A stretch of 64,000 bases of DNA. Source: Loktanella sp. 5RATIMAR09. GTDB lineage: Bacteria; Pseudomonadota; Alphaproteobacteria; Rhodobacterales; Rhodobacteraceae. The position numbers and the translations under genes were made by a program. Shown piece by piece: positions 36,873 to 46,012 of this stretch. The stretch lies in the NCBI RefSeq assembly GCF_001419985.1, contig NZ_LJAL01000009.1:95530-159529 (forward strand), given 5' to 3'. A model generated the notes under the pieces. It made no database searches. It was not told the DNA's origin and was given only the letters and a program-made list of their open reading frames with translations. The first letter of the stretch is position 1. The number at the start of each line of letters is the position of its first letter.

Positions 36873-38294
36873 CTATGCAGCAGCCCCACCCACCGTCAGC
36901 CCGCCAATCAGCAGGCTGGGCTGCCCGACACCAACCGGCACCCACTGGCCTGCTTTGCCGCAGTTGCCGATCCCGGGGTCAAGCGCAAGGTCATTGCCGA
37001 TGCCGCGGATCTGTTTTAGCGCAGTGGCCCCGTCCCCGATCAAGGTGGCGCCTTTGACGGGCGCGCCGACGACACCGTTCTTCACGCGGTAGGCCTCGGT
37101 GCAGCTGAAGACGAATTTGCCGTTGGTGATATCTACCTGACCGCCGCCAAAGCCCACCGCATAGATCCCGTCCTGCAGATCAGCAACAAGGCTTTCGGGC
37201 GCGGCGTCACCGGCCAGCATATAGGTGTTCGTCATGCGCGGCATGGGCGCATGTGCGAAACTTTCGCGCCGTCCGTTGCCTGTGGGAGCGACCCCCATCA
37301 GGCGGGCGTTCTGGCGGTCCTGCATATAGCCGACAAGCACACCGTCTTCGATCAATGTGTTTTTGGCGCTGGGCGTGCCTTCGTCATCGACGGTAATAGA
37401 ACCGCGTCTGTCAGGGATTGTGCCGTCGTCCAACACGGTCACGCCTTTTGCGGCAATCTGCTGGCCCATCAGCCCCGCAAACGCGCTTGATCCTTTGCGG
37501 TTGAAATCACCCTCTAATCCGTGGCCGATCGCCTCATGCAGCAGAATGCCGGGCCATCCCGGGCCGAGCACCACATCCATGACGCCCGCAGGTGCCGGTT
37601 CTGCGTCAAGGTTGACCAAAGCGATGCGCAGCGCCTCGCGTGCAACAGGTTCCCAGTGGTCACGACCGATCAGCCCGATCAGACCCGCACGGCCGCCGCC
37701 ACCCATACCGCCGCTTTCGCGTTTGCCGTTTTCCTCGACGATCACGCTGATGTTCAGGCGCGACATCGGGCGGGTGTCGGTCACAAGCGTCCCTTCAGGG
37801 CGGAGGATCAGGACTTCCTGATGGGACGCGGCAATGGTGGCTGATACCTGCACGACACGCGGATCAAGGGCGCGGGCGAAGGCGTCAATCTCGCGCAGAA
37901 GGTCAATCTTGGCGGGAAAGGTGGCCTGCAACATCGGATCATCGTCCGGATAGAGCTTGCGATTGGTGCCCGCAGGGGCGGCGGACATGGTACCGCCGCC
38001 GTCTCCGACCGCCAGACGTGCGGTCGCAACGGCACGTTTCAGGGCGTGTTCGTCGATGGTCGTCGAATGGGCGTAACCTGCGGTTTTCCCCCGCACGGCA
38101 CGCAGACCGAACCCCTCGGACGCATCAAAGCTGGCGGTTTTGATGCGCCCGTCGTCGAACGAAATGACCTCGGACTTGCGGCGTTCCAGAAAAAGCTCGC
38201 CATCATCGGCGCCGGCGGTCGCTTCCCGCAACAGCAAAAGGGCCGTATCCTGATCTAGATTGGTTTCAAACGGGCGAAACGGGTCTGCGGACAT
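36873..38294 (-). CDS. tldD: TldD, metalloprotease subunit
   Basis: TldD pairs with TldE/PmbA to form a zinc protease that degrades unfolded peptides and matures some peptide antibiotics. The 473-residue protein has the HExxxH zinc motif in LLHEAIGHGLEGDF (His253-His258). The ATG at 38294 follows AAGGA and matches the family start. No tldE lies in this window. The C-terminus ends with the usual GIGNDLALDPGIGNCGKAG region. Confidence 0.95.
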   Translation of the reverse strand: MSADPFRPFETNLDQDTALLLLREATAGADDGELFLERRKSEVISFDDGRIKTASFDASEGFGLRAVRGKTAGYAHSTTIDEHALKRAVATARLAVGDGGGTMSAAPAGTNRKLYPDDDPMLQATFPAKIDLLREIDAFARALDPRVVQVSATIAASHQEVLILRPEGTLVTDTRPMSRLNISVIVEENGKRESGGMGGGGRAGLIGLIGRDHWEPVAREALRIALVNLDAEPAPAGVMDVVLGPGWPGILLHEAIGHGLEGDFNRKGSSAFAGLMGQQIAAKGVTVLDDGTIPDRRGSITVDDEGTPSAKNTLIEDGVLVGYMQDRQNARLMGVAPTGNGRRESFAHAPMPRMTNTYMLAGDAAPESLVADLQDGIYAVGFGGGQVDITNGKFVFSCTEAYRVKNGVVGAPVKGATLIGDGATALKQIRGIGNDLALDPGIGNCGKAGQWVPVGVGQPSLLIGGLTVGGAAA

Positions 38295-38477
38295 GGGTTT
38301 TTCCTTGTGCGGCGTGAATTTTGTCACGAAAGCGTCTGTTTGACGCAATAGCAGTTCTTGAGTTGTGCGTTAGGATATGGGACACGGTCGGTCGAATACA
38401 ATGGGATTCCGTCCGTAGCCCGAATGGAATAGCCTGGGAGACGCACCATAAGCGGTGCAAACAAGATAGGGTACGAT

Positions 38478-39302
38478 ATGCGTTTGAACACCTTTGCAAC
38501 GTCGCTTTGGACCACCGCCGGTCTGCTGATGGCGGGAACGTCAGCAACAGCACAGCAGGTCAGCCAAGAGCTGGAGATTGTAGGCCGTCCAGTTGATCGC
38601 GGCATGGGCTTTCAGCCGTCTGCGACCGAGCTGGCGCGCGATGTGGTCTGGCTCGACAATATGCTGTTGGTGATCATCACCATCATCACGCTGTTCGTGA
38701 CCGCGCTGCTGGCGTGGGTCGTGATCCGCTATAACCACAAGCGCAACCCTGAGCCCGCGACATTCACACATAACTCGCCACTAGAGGTGGCGTGGACCGT
38801 GGTGCCGGTCGTGATCCTTGTGTTCATCGGTGCCTTTTCGCTGCCTGTGTTGTTCAAGCAGCAAGAGATTCCCGAGGCGGATATCACGATCAAGGTCACC
38901 GGCTATCAGTGGTACTGGGGCTATGAATATGTCGACCATGACTTCGGCTTCGAAAGCTACATGCTGGCGCGCGAAGAGCTCGAAGAGTATGGCTACAGTC
39001 AGGAAGAGTATCTTTTGGCGACTGACACGGCGGTCGTTGTGCCGATTGGTGCCACCGTTGTGATGCAGGTCACTGCGGCCGACGTGATCCACTCCTGGAC
39101 AATTCCGGCATTCGGGGTCAAGCAAGACGCGGTTCCCGGCCGTTTGGCCGAGCTCTGGTTTGCGGCAGAACGCGAAGGCATTTATTTTGGCCAGTGCTCA
39201 GAACTTTGCGGCAAAGACCACGCCTATATGCCCATCACTGTAAAAGTCGTGAGCCAAGAGACATATGACGCATGGCTCGCCGAGGCGACAGGCACATCCT
39301 GA
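38478..39302 (+). CDS. ctaC: Cytochrome c oxidase subunit II
   Basis: The 274-residue precursor has a signal peptide (MRLNTFATSLWTTAGLLMAG), two membrane helices (about 50-78 and 95-118) and a periplasmic cupredoxin domain. The CuA centre is complete: HSWTIPAFG and CSELCGKDHAYM with Cys240, Cys244, His248 and Met251. The aromatic patch YQWYWGYEY is also present. It opens the aa3-type oxidase cluster; the subunit I gene is not in this window, as is usual in Rhodobacteraceae. Confidence 0.97.
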   Translation: MRLNTFATSLWTTAGLLMAGTSATAQQVSQELEIVGRPVDRGMGFQPSATELARDVVWLDNMLLVIITIITLFVTALLAWVVIRYNHKRNPEPATFTHNSPLEVAWTVVPVVILVFIGAFSLPVLFKQQEIPEADITIKVTGYQWYWGYEYVDHDFGFESYMLAREELEEYGYSQEEYLLATDTAVVVPIGATVVMQVTAADVIHSWTIPAFGVKQDAVPGRLAELWFAAEREGIYFGQCSELCGKDHAYMPITVKVVSQETYDAWLAEATGTS

Positions 39303-39305
39303 TCT

Positions 39306-39328
39306 GTAAGGCGGGTTAAGACCCGCCT
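39306..39328 (+). repeat. GTAAGG hairpin repeat, copy 2
   Basis: GTA then AGGCGGGT, TAAG, ACCCGCCT: a perfect 8-bp stem with a four-base loop, beginning three bases after the ctaC stop. It shares the GTAAGG head with the copies at 39355, 41985 and 17611 (minus). It could act as a weak terminator or a 3'-end stabiliser for the ctaC message. Confidence 0.65.
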
Positions 39329-39354
39329 GATGGCACACTCGGCTGTTGCATAAC

Positions 39355-39376
39355 GTAAGGTGGATCTTGATCCGCC
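39355..39376 (+). repeat. GTAAGG hairpin repeat, copy 3
   Basis: GTAAGGTGGATCTTGATCC is identical over 19 bases to the copy at 41985. GGATC and GATCC pair around TT. It lies 27 bases after copy 2, in the short gap before ctaB. Confidence 0.7.
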
Positions 39377-39396
39377 GCCCTGAGACAAGGTTTGGC

Positions 39397-40332
39397 ATGA
39401 GCGATATCAGCGCATCTGAAAGCACCTACGAGGCGAATATGGGCGATTATTTCGCCCTGTTGAAGCCGCGTGTCATGTCCCTGGTTGTGTTCACTGGGCT
39501 TGTCGGGCTTCTTGTCGCGCCCGTCGCGGTCCATCCTTTTATCGGATTTGTGGCAATCCTGTGCATCGCCGTCGGCGCAGGAGCGTCAGGCGCGCTGAAC
39601 ATGTGGTGGGATGCCGACATTGACGCGCGCATGCGGCGCACAGCGGGGCGGCCGATCCCCTCGGGGCGCGTTGCACCGGGAGAGGCGCTGGGCATTGGCC
39701 TTGCGCTCTCTGGATTTGCAGTCGTGCTTTTGGCGCTGGCGACGAACTTTCTCGCTGCGTTCCTGCTGCTTTTTACGATCTTCTTCTACGCCGTCGTCTA
39801 TTCGATGTGGCTCAAGCGGGCGACTCCGCAGAACATCGTCATCGGCGGCGCTGCGGGGGCGTTCCCGCCGATGATCGGATGGGCCGTGGCGACCGGCGGG
39901 GTCAGCATCGAAAGCGTGCTGATGTTTGCGCTCATCTTCATGTGGACACCGCCGCATTTCTGGGCGCTCGCATTGTTTGTCAAGTCGGACTACGGCAACG
40001 CAGGTATCCCGATGCTGACCGAAACCCACGGGCGGGATTCAACGCGCCGGCATGTTCTGGTCTATACGCTGCTTCTGGTTCCTGTTGCGATCGGGCTTGG
40101 TTTCACGTCGATCGGTGGACCGTTTTATCTGGCGATTGCGGTCTGGATGAATGCGTGGTTCCTCAAGGGGGCCTTTGACATATGGCGGCGTGATGACGCG
40201 GCCTGTGAAGCTGACAAGCACAAGGTCGAGATCAAGGTTTTCAAGGTTTCTCTTTACTATCTGTTTGCGCACTTTGGCGCGCTCCTTGTTGAAGCGGCAC
40301 TGCGGCTTTACGGGATTGGAGGTTGGTCATGA
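39397..40332 (+). CDS. ctaB: Protohaem IX farnesyltransferase (haem O synthase)
   Basis: A UbiA-family integral membrane prenyltransferase that makes haem O, the precursor of haem A for cytochrome oxidase. The 311-residue protein has the Asp-rich site NMWWDADIDARMRRTAGRP (about residues 67-85) and eight or nine membrane segments. I chose the ATG at 39397 (MSDISAS), preceded by AAGG; the upstream part of the frame overlaps a repeat and is unlikely to be translated. The stop overlaps the next gene (ATGA). Confidence 0.96.
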   Translation: MSDISASESTYEANMGDYFALLKPRVMSLVVFTGLVGLLVAPVAVHPFIGFVAILCIAVGAGASGALNMWWDADIDARMRRTAGRPIPSGRVAPGEALGIGLALSGFAVVLLALATNFLAAFLLLFTIFFYAVVYSMWLKRATPQNIVIGGAAGAFPPMIGWAVATGGVSIESVLMFALIFMWTPPHFWALALFVKSDYGNAGIPMLTETHGRDSTRRHVLVYTLLLVPVAIGLGFTSIGGPFYLAIAVWMNAWFLKGAFDIWRRDDAACEADKHKVEIKVFKVSLYYLFAHFGALLVEAALRLYGIGGWS

Positions 40333-40532
40333 CACTGCGTGTTGAACACGAGTTGCACACGCGGCGCAAAGGCCGCAATTATGGGCTCGGGCTTATATTG
40401 GCGGCTTTTATTGCCGTGATCTTTGGTCTGACTGTAGTGAAAGTGCTCGAATTGGGCAATGCAAACCAGTTCGAGCGGTTCGACCACGTGGCCCGACCAC
40501 AGCTTATTCCAGACGAGGGAGTGGGAGAATGA
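40329..40532 (+). CDS. Small membrane protein between ctaB and ctaG
   Basis: A 67-residue protein with a basic N-terminus (RVEHELHTRRKGRNYG), one membrane helix (about 20-40) and a short acidic tail. Both ends overlap neighbours by four bases (ATGA), with ctaB before and ctaG after, so its synthesis is coupled to oxidase assembly factors. Small proteins occupy this slot in related species and are treated as oxidase assembly or CoxF-like proteins; no biochemical role is established from the sequence. Confidence 0.85.
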   Translation: MTLRVEHELHTRRKGRNYGLGLILAAFIAVIFGLTVVKVLELGNANQFERFDHVARPQLIPDEGVGE

Positions 40533-41143
40533 AACTTTTTCCGAACCTGAAAGGGACAAACAGGACGCTGGCGCAGACTGTTTCGGTCGTGATCCTGATG
40601 GGCGGGCTTGCTTGGGCTTCGGTGCCTTTTTATGACTGGTTTTGCCGCGTTACAGGCTTTGGCGGCGCAACCAATGTCGCCGAGACAGGCAGCGATGTGA
40701 TCCTTGATGAGACCATCAAGGTCCGCTTCGATGCTTCTTTGGCCCGTGATATGCCGTGGACCTTCAAGCCGGAAGTCCGTGAAATGGAAATCCGTATCGG
40801 TGAAACGGGTCTGGCGTTCTACGAGGCGCACAATCCGCTGGATGTGCCGATTGCGGGGCAGGCGGCGTACAACGTCACCCCTTACGAGGCTGGTGCATTT
40901 TTTGACAAGATCGAATGCTTCTGTTTCACCGAGCAAGTTCTGATGCCGGGCGAGACCGTGATGATGCCGGTCAGCTTCTTTGTGGATCCTGCTATCGTGG
41001 ACGACCGGGAGGGGCAGTATGTGCATACGATCACGCTCAGCTATACCTTCTACGAAATCGACCTGCCGGAAGAGGAAATCCAGGCCTCGCTTGCACCGCA
41101 GGCTTTGACACCCGCGTCACAAGACGCCATACAAAACAACTAA
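40529..41143 (+). CDS. ctaG: CtaG/Cox11, copper chaperone for cytochrome c oxidase
   Basis: Delivers copper to the CuB site of subunit I. The 204-residue protein has one N-terminal membrane anchor (about 14-33) and a periplasmic immunoglobulin-like domain. The copper-binding pair is Cys130 and Cys132 in KIECFCFTEQ, and the family segment PVSFFVDPAI follows. It is coupled by overlap to the small upstream protein and precedes ctaE by 26 bases. Confidence 0.96.
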   Translation: MKLFPNLKGTNRTLAQTVSVVILMGGLAWASVPFYDWFCRVTGFGGATNVAETGSDVILDETIKVRFDASLARDMPWTFKPEVREMEIRIGETGLAFYEAHNPLDVPIAGQAAYNVTPYEAGAFFDKIECFCFTEQVLMPGETVMMPVSFFVDPAIVDDREGQYVHTITLSYTFYEIDLPEEEIQASLAPQALTPASQDAIQNN

Positions 41144-41169
41144 AGACCAGCCTATAGGGAACGCACCAC

Positions 41170-41973
41170 ATGGCGCATGCAAAGAACCACGACTACCACA
41201 TTTTGCCACCATCAATCTGGCCGCTTATGTCCGGATTGGGCGCTTTCATCATGCTGTTCGGTGCCGTCATCTGGATGCACGGATCAGGCCCCTATATGTT
41301 CCTGATCGGTCTTGCGGCTGTTCTCTACGTCATGTTTGCCTGGTGGTCAGAGGTTGTTGCCGAAAGCAACGCGGGCGATCACACACCGGTTGTCCGGATC
41401 GGACTGCGCTACGGCTTCATCATGTTCATCATGTCCGAAGTCATGTTCTTTGCCGCGTGGTTCTGGTCTTTCTTCAAGCATACGCTTTACCCGATGAACG
41501 AATACGCGGGCACGACCTATGTCGCGCCCGAGTTCTATCAGGTTGACGCATTCCACCTGCCACTGATCAATACACTTGTTCTGCTGTGTTCCGGTATGGC
41601 CGTGACATGGGCGCACCACGCACTGGTCCATGAAAACAACCGTAAGGACCTTCAAAATGGTTTGCTGTTGGCGGTTGTTCTCGGCGTTCTGTTCACCGGT
41701 CTTCAGGCCTATGAGTACTGGTATCTGCTGGTCGAGCAGGACTGGACATTCGGCGGCGACAAGTTCTTTTCGAACTTCTTTATGGCCACGGGGTTCCACG
41801 GTTTTCACGTGATCATCGGTACCATATTCCTGTTCGTTTGCTATCTGCGCGCACGTGCGGGGCACTTTACGCCTGAACGGCACGTCGGCTTTGAGGCCGC
41901 AGCGTGGTACTGGCACTTCGTTGATGTGGTCTGGCTGTTTCTGTTCTTCGCGGTCTACATCTGGGGCATCTAA
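41170..41973 (+). CDS. ctaE: Cytochrome c oxidase subunit III
   Basis: A 267-residue polytopic protein with seven predicted helices. Characteristic segments are [20 protein letters not shown] (about 79-98) and the C-terminal [20 protein letters not shown] (about 237-256). The conserved Glu and lipid-binding positions of this subunit appear intact. AGGGAAC lies upstream of the ATG. A GTAAGG repeat begins 11 bases after the stop. Confidence 0.97.
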   Translation: MAHAKNHDYHILPPSIWPLMSGLGAFIMLFGAVIWMHGSGPYMFLIGLAAVLYVMFAWWSEVVAESNAGDHTPVVRIGLRYGFIMFIMSEVMFFAAWFWSFFKHTLYPMNEYAGTTYVAPEFYQVDAFHLPLINTLVLLCSGMAVTWAHHALVHENNRKDLQNGLLLAVVLGVLFTGLQAYEYWYLLVEQDWTFGGDKFFSNFFMATGFHGFHVIIGTIFLFVCYLRARAGHFTPERHVGFEAAAWYWHFVDVVWLFLFFAVYIWGI

Positions 41974-41984
41974 GGTCTGCATAT

Positions 41985-42004
41985 GTAAGGTGGATCTTGA
42001 TCCA
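41985..42004 (+). repeat. GTAAGG hairpin repeat, copy 4
   Basis: The first 19 bases, GTAAGGTGGATCTTGATCC, are identical to the copy at 39355. TGGATC and GATCCA form a small palindrome around TT. It lies between ctaE and surf1, so the repeat occurs after both structural oxidase genes of the cluster. Confidence 0.7.
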
Positions 42005-42066
42005 TTGTGCAAAATTCACAAACGCGCGGGTGCAATCTCGCGCGTTTTTACAATCAAGGGCGCAAG

Positions 42067-42744
42067 ATGCTGCGTAAAATACTTTTCCCTCTGATCCTTG
42101 GCGTTTCCGGATGTGGTATCTTGGTCAGCCTCGGCCTCTGGCAGGTTGAGCGTCTGGCATGGAAAGAAGAGATTCTTGCCGAGATAAATCAGCGCCTGGC
42201 CGCAGCGCCTGCGCCTCTGACGCGGTTCGTTAATGAACAAAGTGATGAATATACGCGTGTCTCCGTCACCGGTCGCCCGACCGGAGAAGAGCTTCACGTG
42301 TTGGTGTCAGGCACCGAGGCGGGAACCGGATATCGTGTGATTTCACGGTTTGAAACGGACATTGGCCCGATCCTTGTGGATCAGGGACTTTTGCCGCTCG
42401 AGAACAAGGACGCAGCCCCTCTGCTTGTGCAAATGCGGATGGTTGGGACACTCTTGTGGCCGGATGACCAGAACGACAGTACACCTGAGCCGGATCTCGC
42501 AAGCAATATCTGGTTTGCCCGTAATGTTGAAACCATGTCAGAGGCGCTCGATACCCAGCCGCTGATGGTCGTTGCCAGCCAGACATCACCCGCCGATCTG
42601 CGGCTGACACCGCTGCCTGTGAACACGGCAACCATCAAGAATGACCATTTTGAATATGCTGTCACATGGTTCTTGCTGGCCGCAGTCTGGGCGATTATGA
42701 CCCTGTTCCTGATATTCCGGACGACACGCCAAAAGGACGCCTGA
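42067..42744 (+). CDS. surf1: SURF1 family cytochrome oxidase assembly protein
   Basis: A 225-residue membrane protein with one helix at each end (about 3-23 and 196-218), the layout of SURF1/Shy1, which helps insert haem A into subunit I. Typical segments are GLWQVERLAWKEEIL near 23 and the C-terminal NDHFEYAVTWFLLAAVW. The ATG at 42067 gives the family length. thrC starts five bases after the stop. Confidence 0.93.
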   Translation: MLRKILFPLILGVSGCGILVSLGLWQVERLAWKEEILAEINQRLAAAPAPLTRFVNEQSDEYTRVSVTGRPTGEELHVLVSGTEAGTGYRVISRFETDIGPILVDQGLLPLENKDAAPLLVQMRMVGTLLWPDDQNDSTPEPDLASNIWFARNVETMSEALDTQPLMVVASQTSPADLRLTPLPVNTATIKNDHFEYAVTWFLLAAVWAIMTLFLIFRTTRQKDA

Positions 42745-42749
42745 CACTT

Positions 42750-44135
42750 ATGCGCTATATCTCGACCCGTGGGACGGCACCCTCTTTGAGCTTTGAAGAA
42801 GCGATGTTGACCGGTTTGGCACGCGATGGCGGGCTATATGTGCCCGAAGAGGTGCCAACCCTCAGTCATGCGCAGATCGCGGCCATGGCGGGCAAATCCT
42901 ACGAAGACGTGGCCTTTGACGTCATGCGCCCCTTCATCGGTGATACGTTCACCGATGCCGAATTCCGCAAACTGATCGCGCAAGCCTATGCCGGTTTCGG
43001 CCATGCGGCGCGCGCGCCATTGGTGCAGCTCGATAGCAACCATTTCCTGCTGGAACTGTTCCACGGACCGACGCTCGCGTTCAAAGACTTCGCGATGCAG
43101 CTGATCGGCCAGATGTTTCAGGCTGCGCTGACACGGTCGGGCGATCGTGTGACAATCGTGGGCGCGACCTCGGGTGATACGGGCTCTGCCGCGATCGAGG
43201 CTTTTCGTGGATTGAAAGCCGTCGATGTCTTTATCATGTACCCCCACGGCCGCGTATCCGAGGTGCAGCGCCGCCAGATGACCACGCCAACTGAGAGCAA
43301 CGTGCATGCGCTTGCGGTTGATGGTGATTTCGATGATTGCCAAGCGGCCGTCAAAGACATGTTCAACGATTTCGCGTTCCGCGAAGAGGTGAAACTGGCA
43401 GGCGTGAACTCCATCAACTGGGGCCGTGTATTGGCGCAGGTGGTCTATTACTTCACCGCCGCTGTCTCGCTTGGTGCGCCGCATCGCGAAGTTAGTTTTA
43501 CAGTACCGACCGGAAACTTCGGTGACATTTTTGCAGGCTATATTGCCAAGAAAATGGGCCTTCCGATTGCTGATCTTGTGGTTGCGACCAACCGCAACGA
43601 TATCCTGCACCGCACGCTGCAAACCGGTGCCTACACCAAAGAAGGCGTGGAGCCGACGATCAGCCCCTCAATGGATATTCAGGTCAGCTCGAACTTCGAG
43701 CGCGCTTTGTTTGATGCCTATGGGCGCGATGGGGCTACTGTTGCCAGCCAGATGGAAGACCTGAAAAAGGGCGGTTTCGAGATCAGCCAAGGCGCCTACC
43801 AGATGTTGAAGGATACCTTCAAATCCGGCCGCGCCTCTGAACAAGAAACACAGGATGCGATCAAGACCTATCTGGCAAACCATGGTGAGCTTTTGTGCCC
43901 GCATACCGCCGTCGGAGTGCATGTGGCCGAGGCGCATTTGGGCATCACGCCCATGGTCACGCTTGCCACGGCACATCCCGCGAAGTTCCCCGACGCGGTG
44001 AAAGCGGCCTCTGGCATTGCGGCACCTCTTCCACCGCGCATGGCGGACCTGTATGACCGGCCCGAGCGCGTCACGCGCGTCGGCAATGATCTGGCTGCCA
44101 TTCAGGCGGTCATCAAGGAACGGATCCAGAATTGA
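42750..44135 (+). CDS. thrC: Threonine synthase
   Basis: Converts O-phosphohomoserine to threonine with PLP. The 461-residue enzyme belongs to the longer class: MRYISTRGTAPSLSFEEAML at the start and the PLP Lys112 in PTLAFKDFAMQL. The phosphate-binding GATSGDTGSAAIEAF follows near 130. The gene is downstream of surf1 by five bases and its stop overlaps the start of the M16 peptidase gene. Confidence 0.97.
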   Translation: MRYISTRGTAPSLSFEEAMLTGLARDGGLYVPEEVPTLSHAQIAAMAGKSYEDVAFDVMRPFIGDTFTDAEFRKLIAQAYAGFGHAARAPLVQLDSNHFLLELFHGPTLAFKDFAMQLIGQMFQAALTRSGDRVTIVGATSGDTGSAAIEAFRGLKAVDVFIMYPHGRVSEVQRRQMTTPTESNVHALAVDGDFDDCQAAVKDMFNDFAFREEVKLAGVNSINWGRVLAQVVYYFTAAVSLGAPHREVSFTVPTGNFGDIFAGYIAKKMGLPIADLVVATNRNDILHRTLQTGAYTKEGVEPTISPSMDIQVSSNFERALFDAYGRDGATVASQMEDLKKGGFEISQGAYQMLKDTFKSGRASEQETQDAIKTYLANHGELLCPHTAVGVHVAEAHLGITPMVTLATAHPAKFPDAVKAASGIAAPLPPRMADLYDRPERVTRVGNDLAAIQAVIKERIQN

Positions 44136-45400
44136 CCATCCAACTGCACACGCTGTCCAACGGCTTTCAAATCGTCACCGAACACATGCCAGGGCTGAAA
44201 TCAGCCAGTATCGGCATCTGGGTCCAAGCCGGCGGACGGCACGAACGGGTCGAGCAGAACGGGATCGCCCATTTCCTTGAACATATGGCGTTCAAGGGCA
44301 CCAAGACGCGCAGCGCGCTGCAAATCGCCGAAGCTATCGAAGATGTTGGCGGCTATATGAACGCCTACACCAGCCGTGAAATGACAGCCTATTATGCGCG
44401 TGTCCTCGAAGATGACGTCGCCCTCGGGCTGGATGTGATCTCGGATATCTTGCTGAACCCCGTGTTTGATCCCGCAGAGATCGAGGTTGAACGCGGTGTG
44501 ATCCTGCAAGAGATCGGACAAGCGCTCGATACGCCCGATGATATCATTTTCGACTGGCTGCAAGAGGTGGCCTATCCTGATCAGGCACTGGGGCGCACCA
44601 TCCTTGGGCCATCCGAGCGTGTCAGCAGCTTTAATCGCGAGGATCTGAAAGGGTTTGTCGCTGAACATTACGGCCCCAACCAGATGATCCTGTCAGCTGC
44701 CGGTGCGATTGACCATGATGCCATTGTTGCACAGGCAGAGGCGCTGTTTGGTCATTTGACTGCCGTTCCCCGCGCGCCCGAGCTGATGCAGCCCGCCAAA
44801 TTTGGCGGCGGTGAGCGGCGCGAGATCAAGGATCTCGAACAGGTGCATTTTGCACTTGCGCTGGAAGGACCAACCTATCTGGACCCTGCGATCTATACCG
44901 CGCAAATCTATGCCGGTGTGATGGGCGGTGGCATGTCGTCGCGTCTGTTCCAGGAGGTGCGCGAAAAACGCGGGCTGTGCTACACGATCTTTGCGCAGGC
45001 GGGCGCCTACGAGGACACGGGCCTGACCACGATCTATGCAGGCACCAGTGCCGAACAGATTGCTGAACTTGCCAATATCACCATGGATGAGATGAAGCGC
45101 GCCGCCGACGACATGAGTGCGGCTGAAGTCGCGCGCGCGCGGGCGCAGATGAAGGCTGGGCTTCTCATGGGGCTGGAAAGCCCGTCGAACCGTGCGGAAC
45201 GGCTTGCACGGCTGTTGTCGATCTGGGGAAGGATCCCCAGTATCAGCGAAACGGTCGCGCATATTGACGATGTCACAACCGGCGATGTCAAAGAATTTGC
45301 TGGACAGATGGCGGGACAGGCCGGTACGGCGCTGGCGTTTTATGGCCCCGCCGCGGCTGCACCCTCGCTAGAGGCGCTGAAAGCGCGACTGGCGGCTTAA
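44132..45400 (+). CDS. M16 family zinc peptidase (processing-peptidase-like)
   Basis: A 422-residue pitrilysin-family peptidase related to the mitochondrial processing peptidase beta subunit. The inverted zinc motif HFLEH is at residues 47-51 and the third ligand Glu lies in EVERGVILQEI near 123. The C-terminal half has the second, inactive M16 lobe. The start is a TTG overlapping the thrC stop (TTGA); no nearby ATG preserves the N-terminal strand, so coupled translation from TTG is likely. Placement after thrC is conserved in the family. Confidence 0.92.
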   Translation: MTIQLHTLSNGFQIVTEHMPGLKSASIGIWVQAGGRHERVEQNGIAHFLEHMAFKGTKTRSALQIAEAIEDVGGYMNAYTSREMTAYYARVLEDDVALGLDVISDILLNPVFDPAEIEVERGVILQEIGQALDTPDDIIFDWLQEVAYPDQALGRTILGPSERVSSFNREDLKGFVAEHYGPNQMILSAAGAIDHDAIVAQAEALFGHLTAVPRAPELMQPAKFGGGERREIKDLEQVHFALALEGPTYLDPAIYTAQIYAGVMGGGMSSRLFQEVREKRGLCYTIFAQAGAYEDTGLTTIYAGTSAEQIAELANITMDEMKRAADDMSAAEVARARAQMKAGLLMGLESPSNRAERLARLLSIWGRIPSISETVAHIDDVTTGDVKEFAGQMAGQAGTALAFYGPAAAAPSLEALKARLAA

Positions 45401-45984
45401 TGCTTGGGGCCAAGAAGAAGGTCCGGATCGAAACCGAGCGGCTGACATTGCGCCCGCCGATACACAGTGATTTTCGTGCATGGGCGGCCCTGCGCCGTGA
45501 CAGCGAAGCCTTTCTGAAGCCATGGGAGCCGACGTGGGCTTCTGACCATTTGTCGCGCAAGGCTTTTACCAATCGGGTGTACTGGGCACAGCGCTCGATT
45601 GCCAATGGCACGGCGATGCCGCTTTTTCTGGTGCGCCGTGAGGACAACGGGTTGCTTGGCGCGATCACACTTGACCATATCCGCCGTGGGCCCGCGCAAT
45701 CGGGCATCACAGGCTATTGGATTGGCGAGCCCTTTGCCCGCCAAGGATATATGCGCGAAGCCATTCAGGCGGTTGTGCATCACGCGTTCACGGTGATGGA
45801 TCTCAGCCGGATCGAGGCAGGGTGCCTGCCCGAAAATATTGCTTCGCGTCGTGTACTGGAACTATGTGGCTATAAATACGAAGGCGTCGCGCAAAGCTAT
45901 TTGCAGATAAACGGACGCTGGCGCAATCATGTGCTTTACGCCAATCTGCGCAGTGACCGGCGCGGCAAGACCGATGTCGGTTAG
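45400..45984 (+). CDS. RimJ/RimL-type GNAT N-acetyltransferase
   Basis: A 194-residue acetyltransferase of the ribosomal-protein alanine acetyltransferase group, similar to RimJ. It has IETERLTLRPPIHSDFRAW at the start, the acetyl-CoA segment GYWIGEPFARQGYMREAIQA (about 106-125) and SRIEAGCLPENIASRRVLE near 143. Its ATG uses the last base of the previous stop (TAATG), so it is coupled to the M16 peptidase gene. The true substrate protein is not shown by sequence. Confidence 0.9.
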   Translation: MLGAKKKVRIETERLTLRPPIHSDFRAWAALRRDSEAFLKPWEPTWASDHLSRKAFTNRVYWAQRSIANGTAMPLFLVRREDNGLLGAITLDHIRRGPAQSGITGYWIGEPFARQGYMREAIQAVVHHAFTVMDLSRIEAGCLPENIASRRVLELCGYKYEGVAQSYLQINGRWRNHVLYANLRSDRRGKTDVG

Positions 45985-46012
45985 GCCCGCGCCTGAGAAA
46001 GACCGGACAGCT

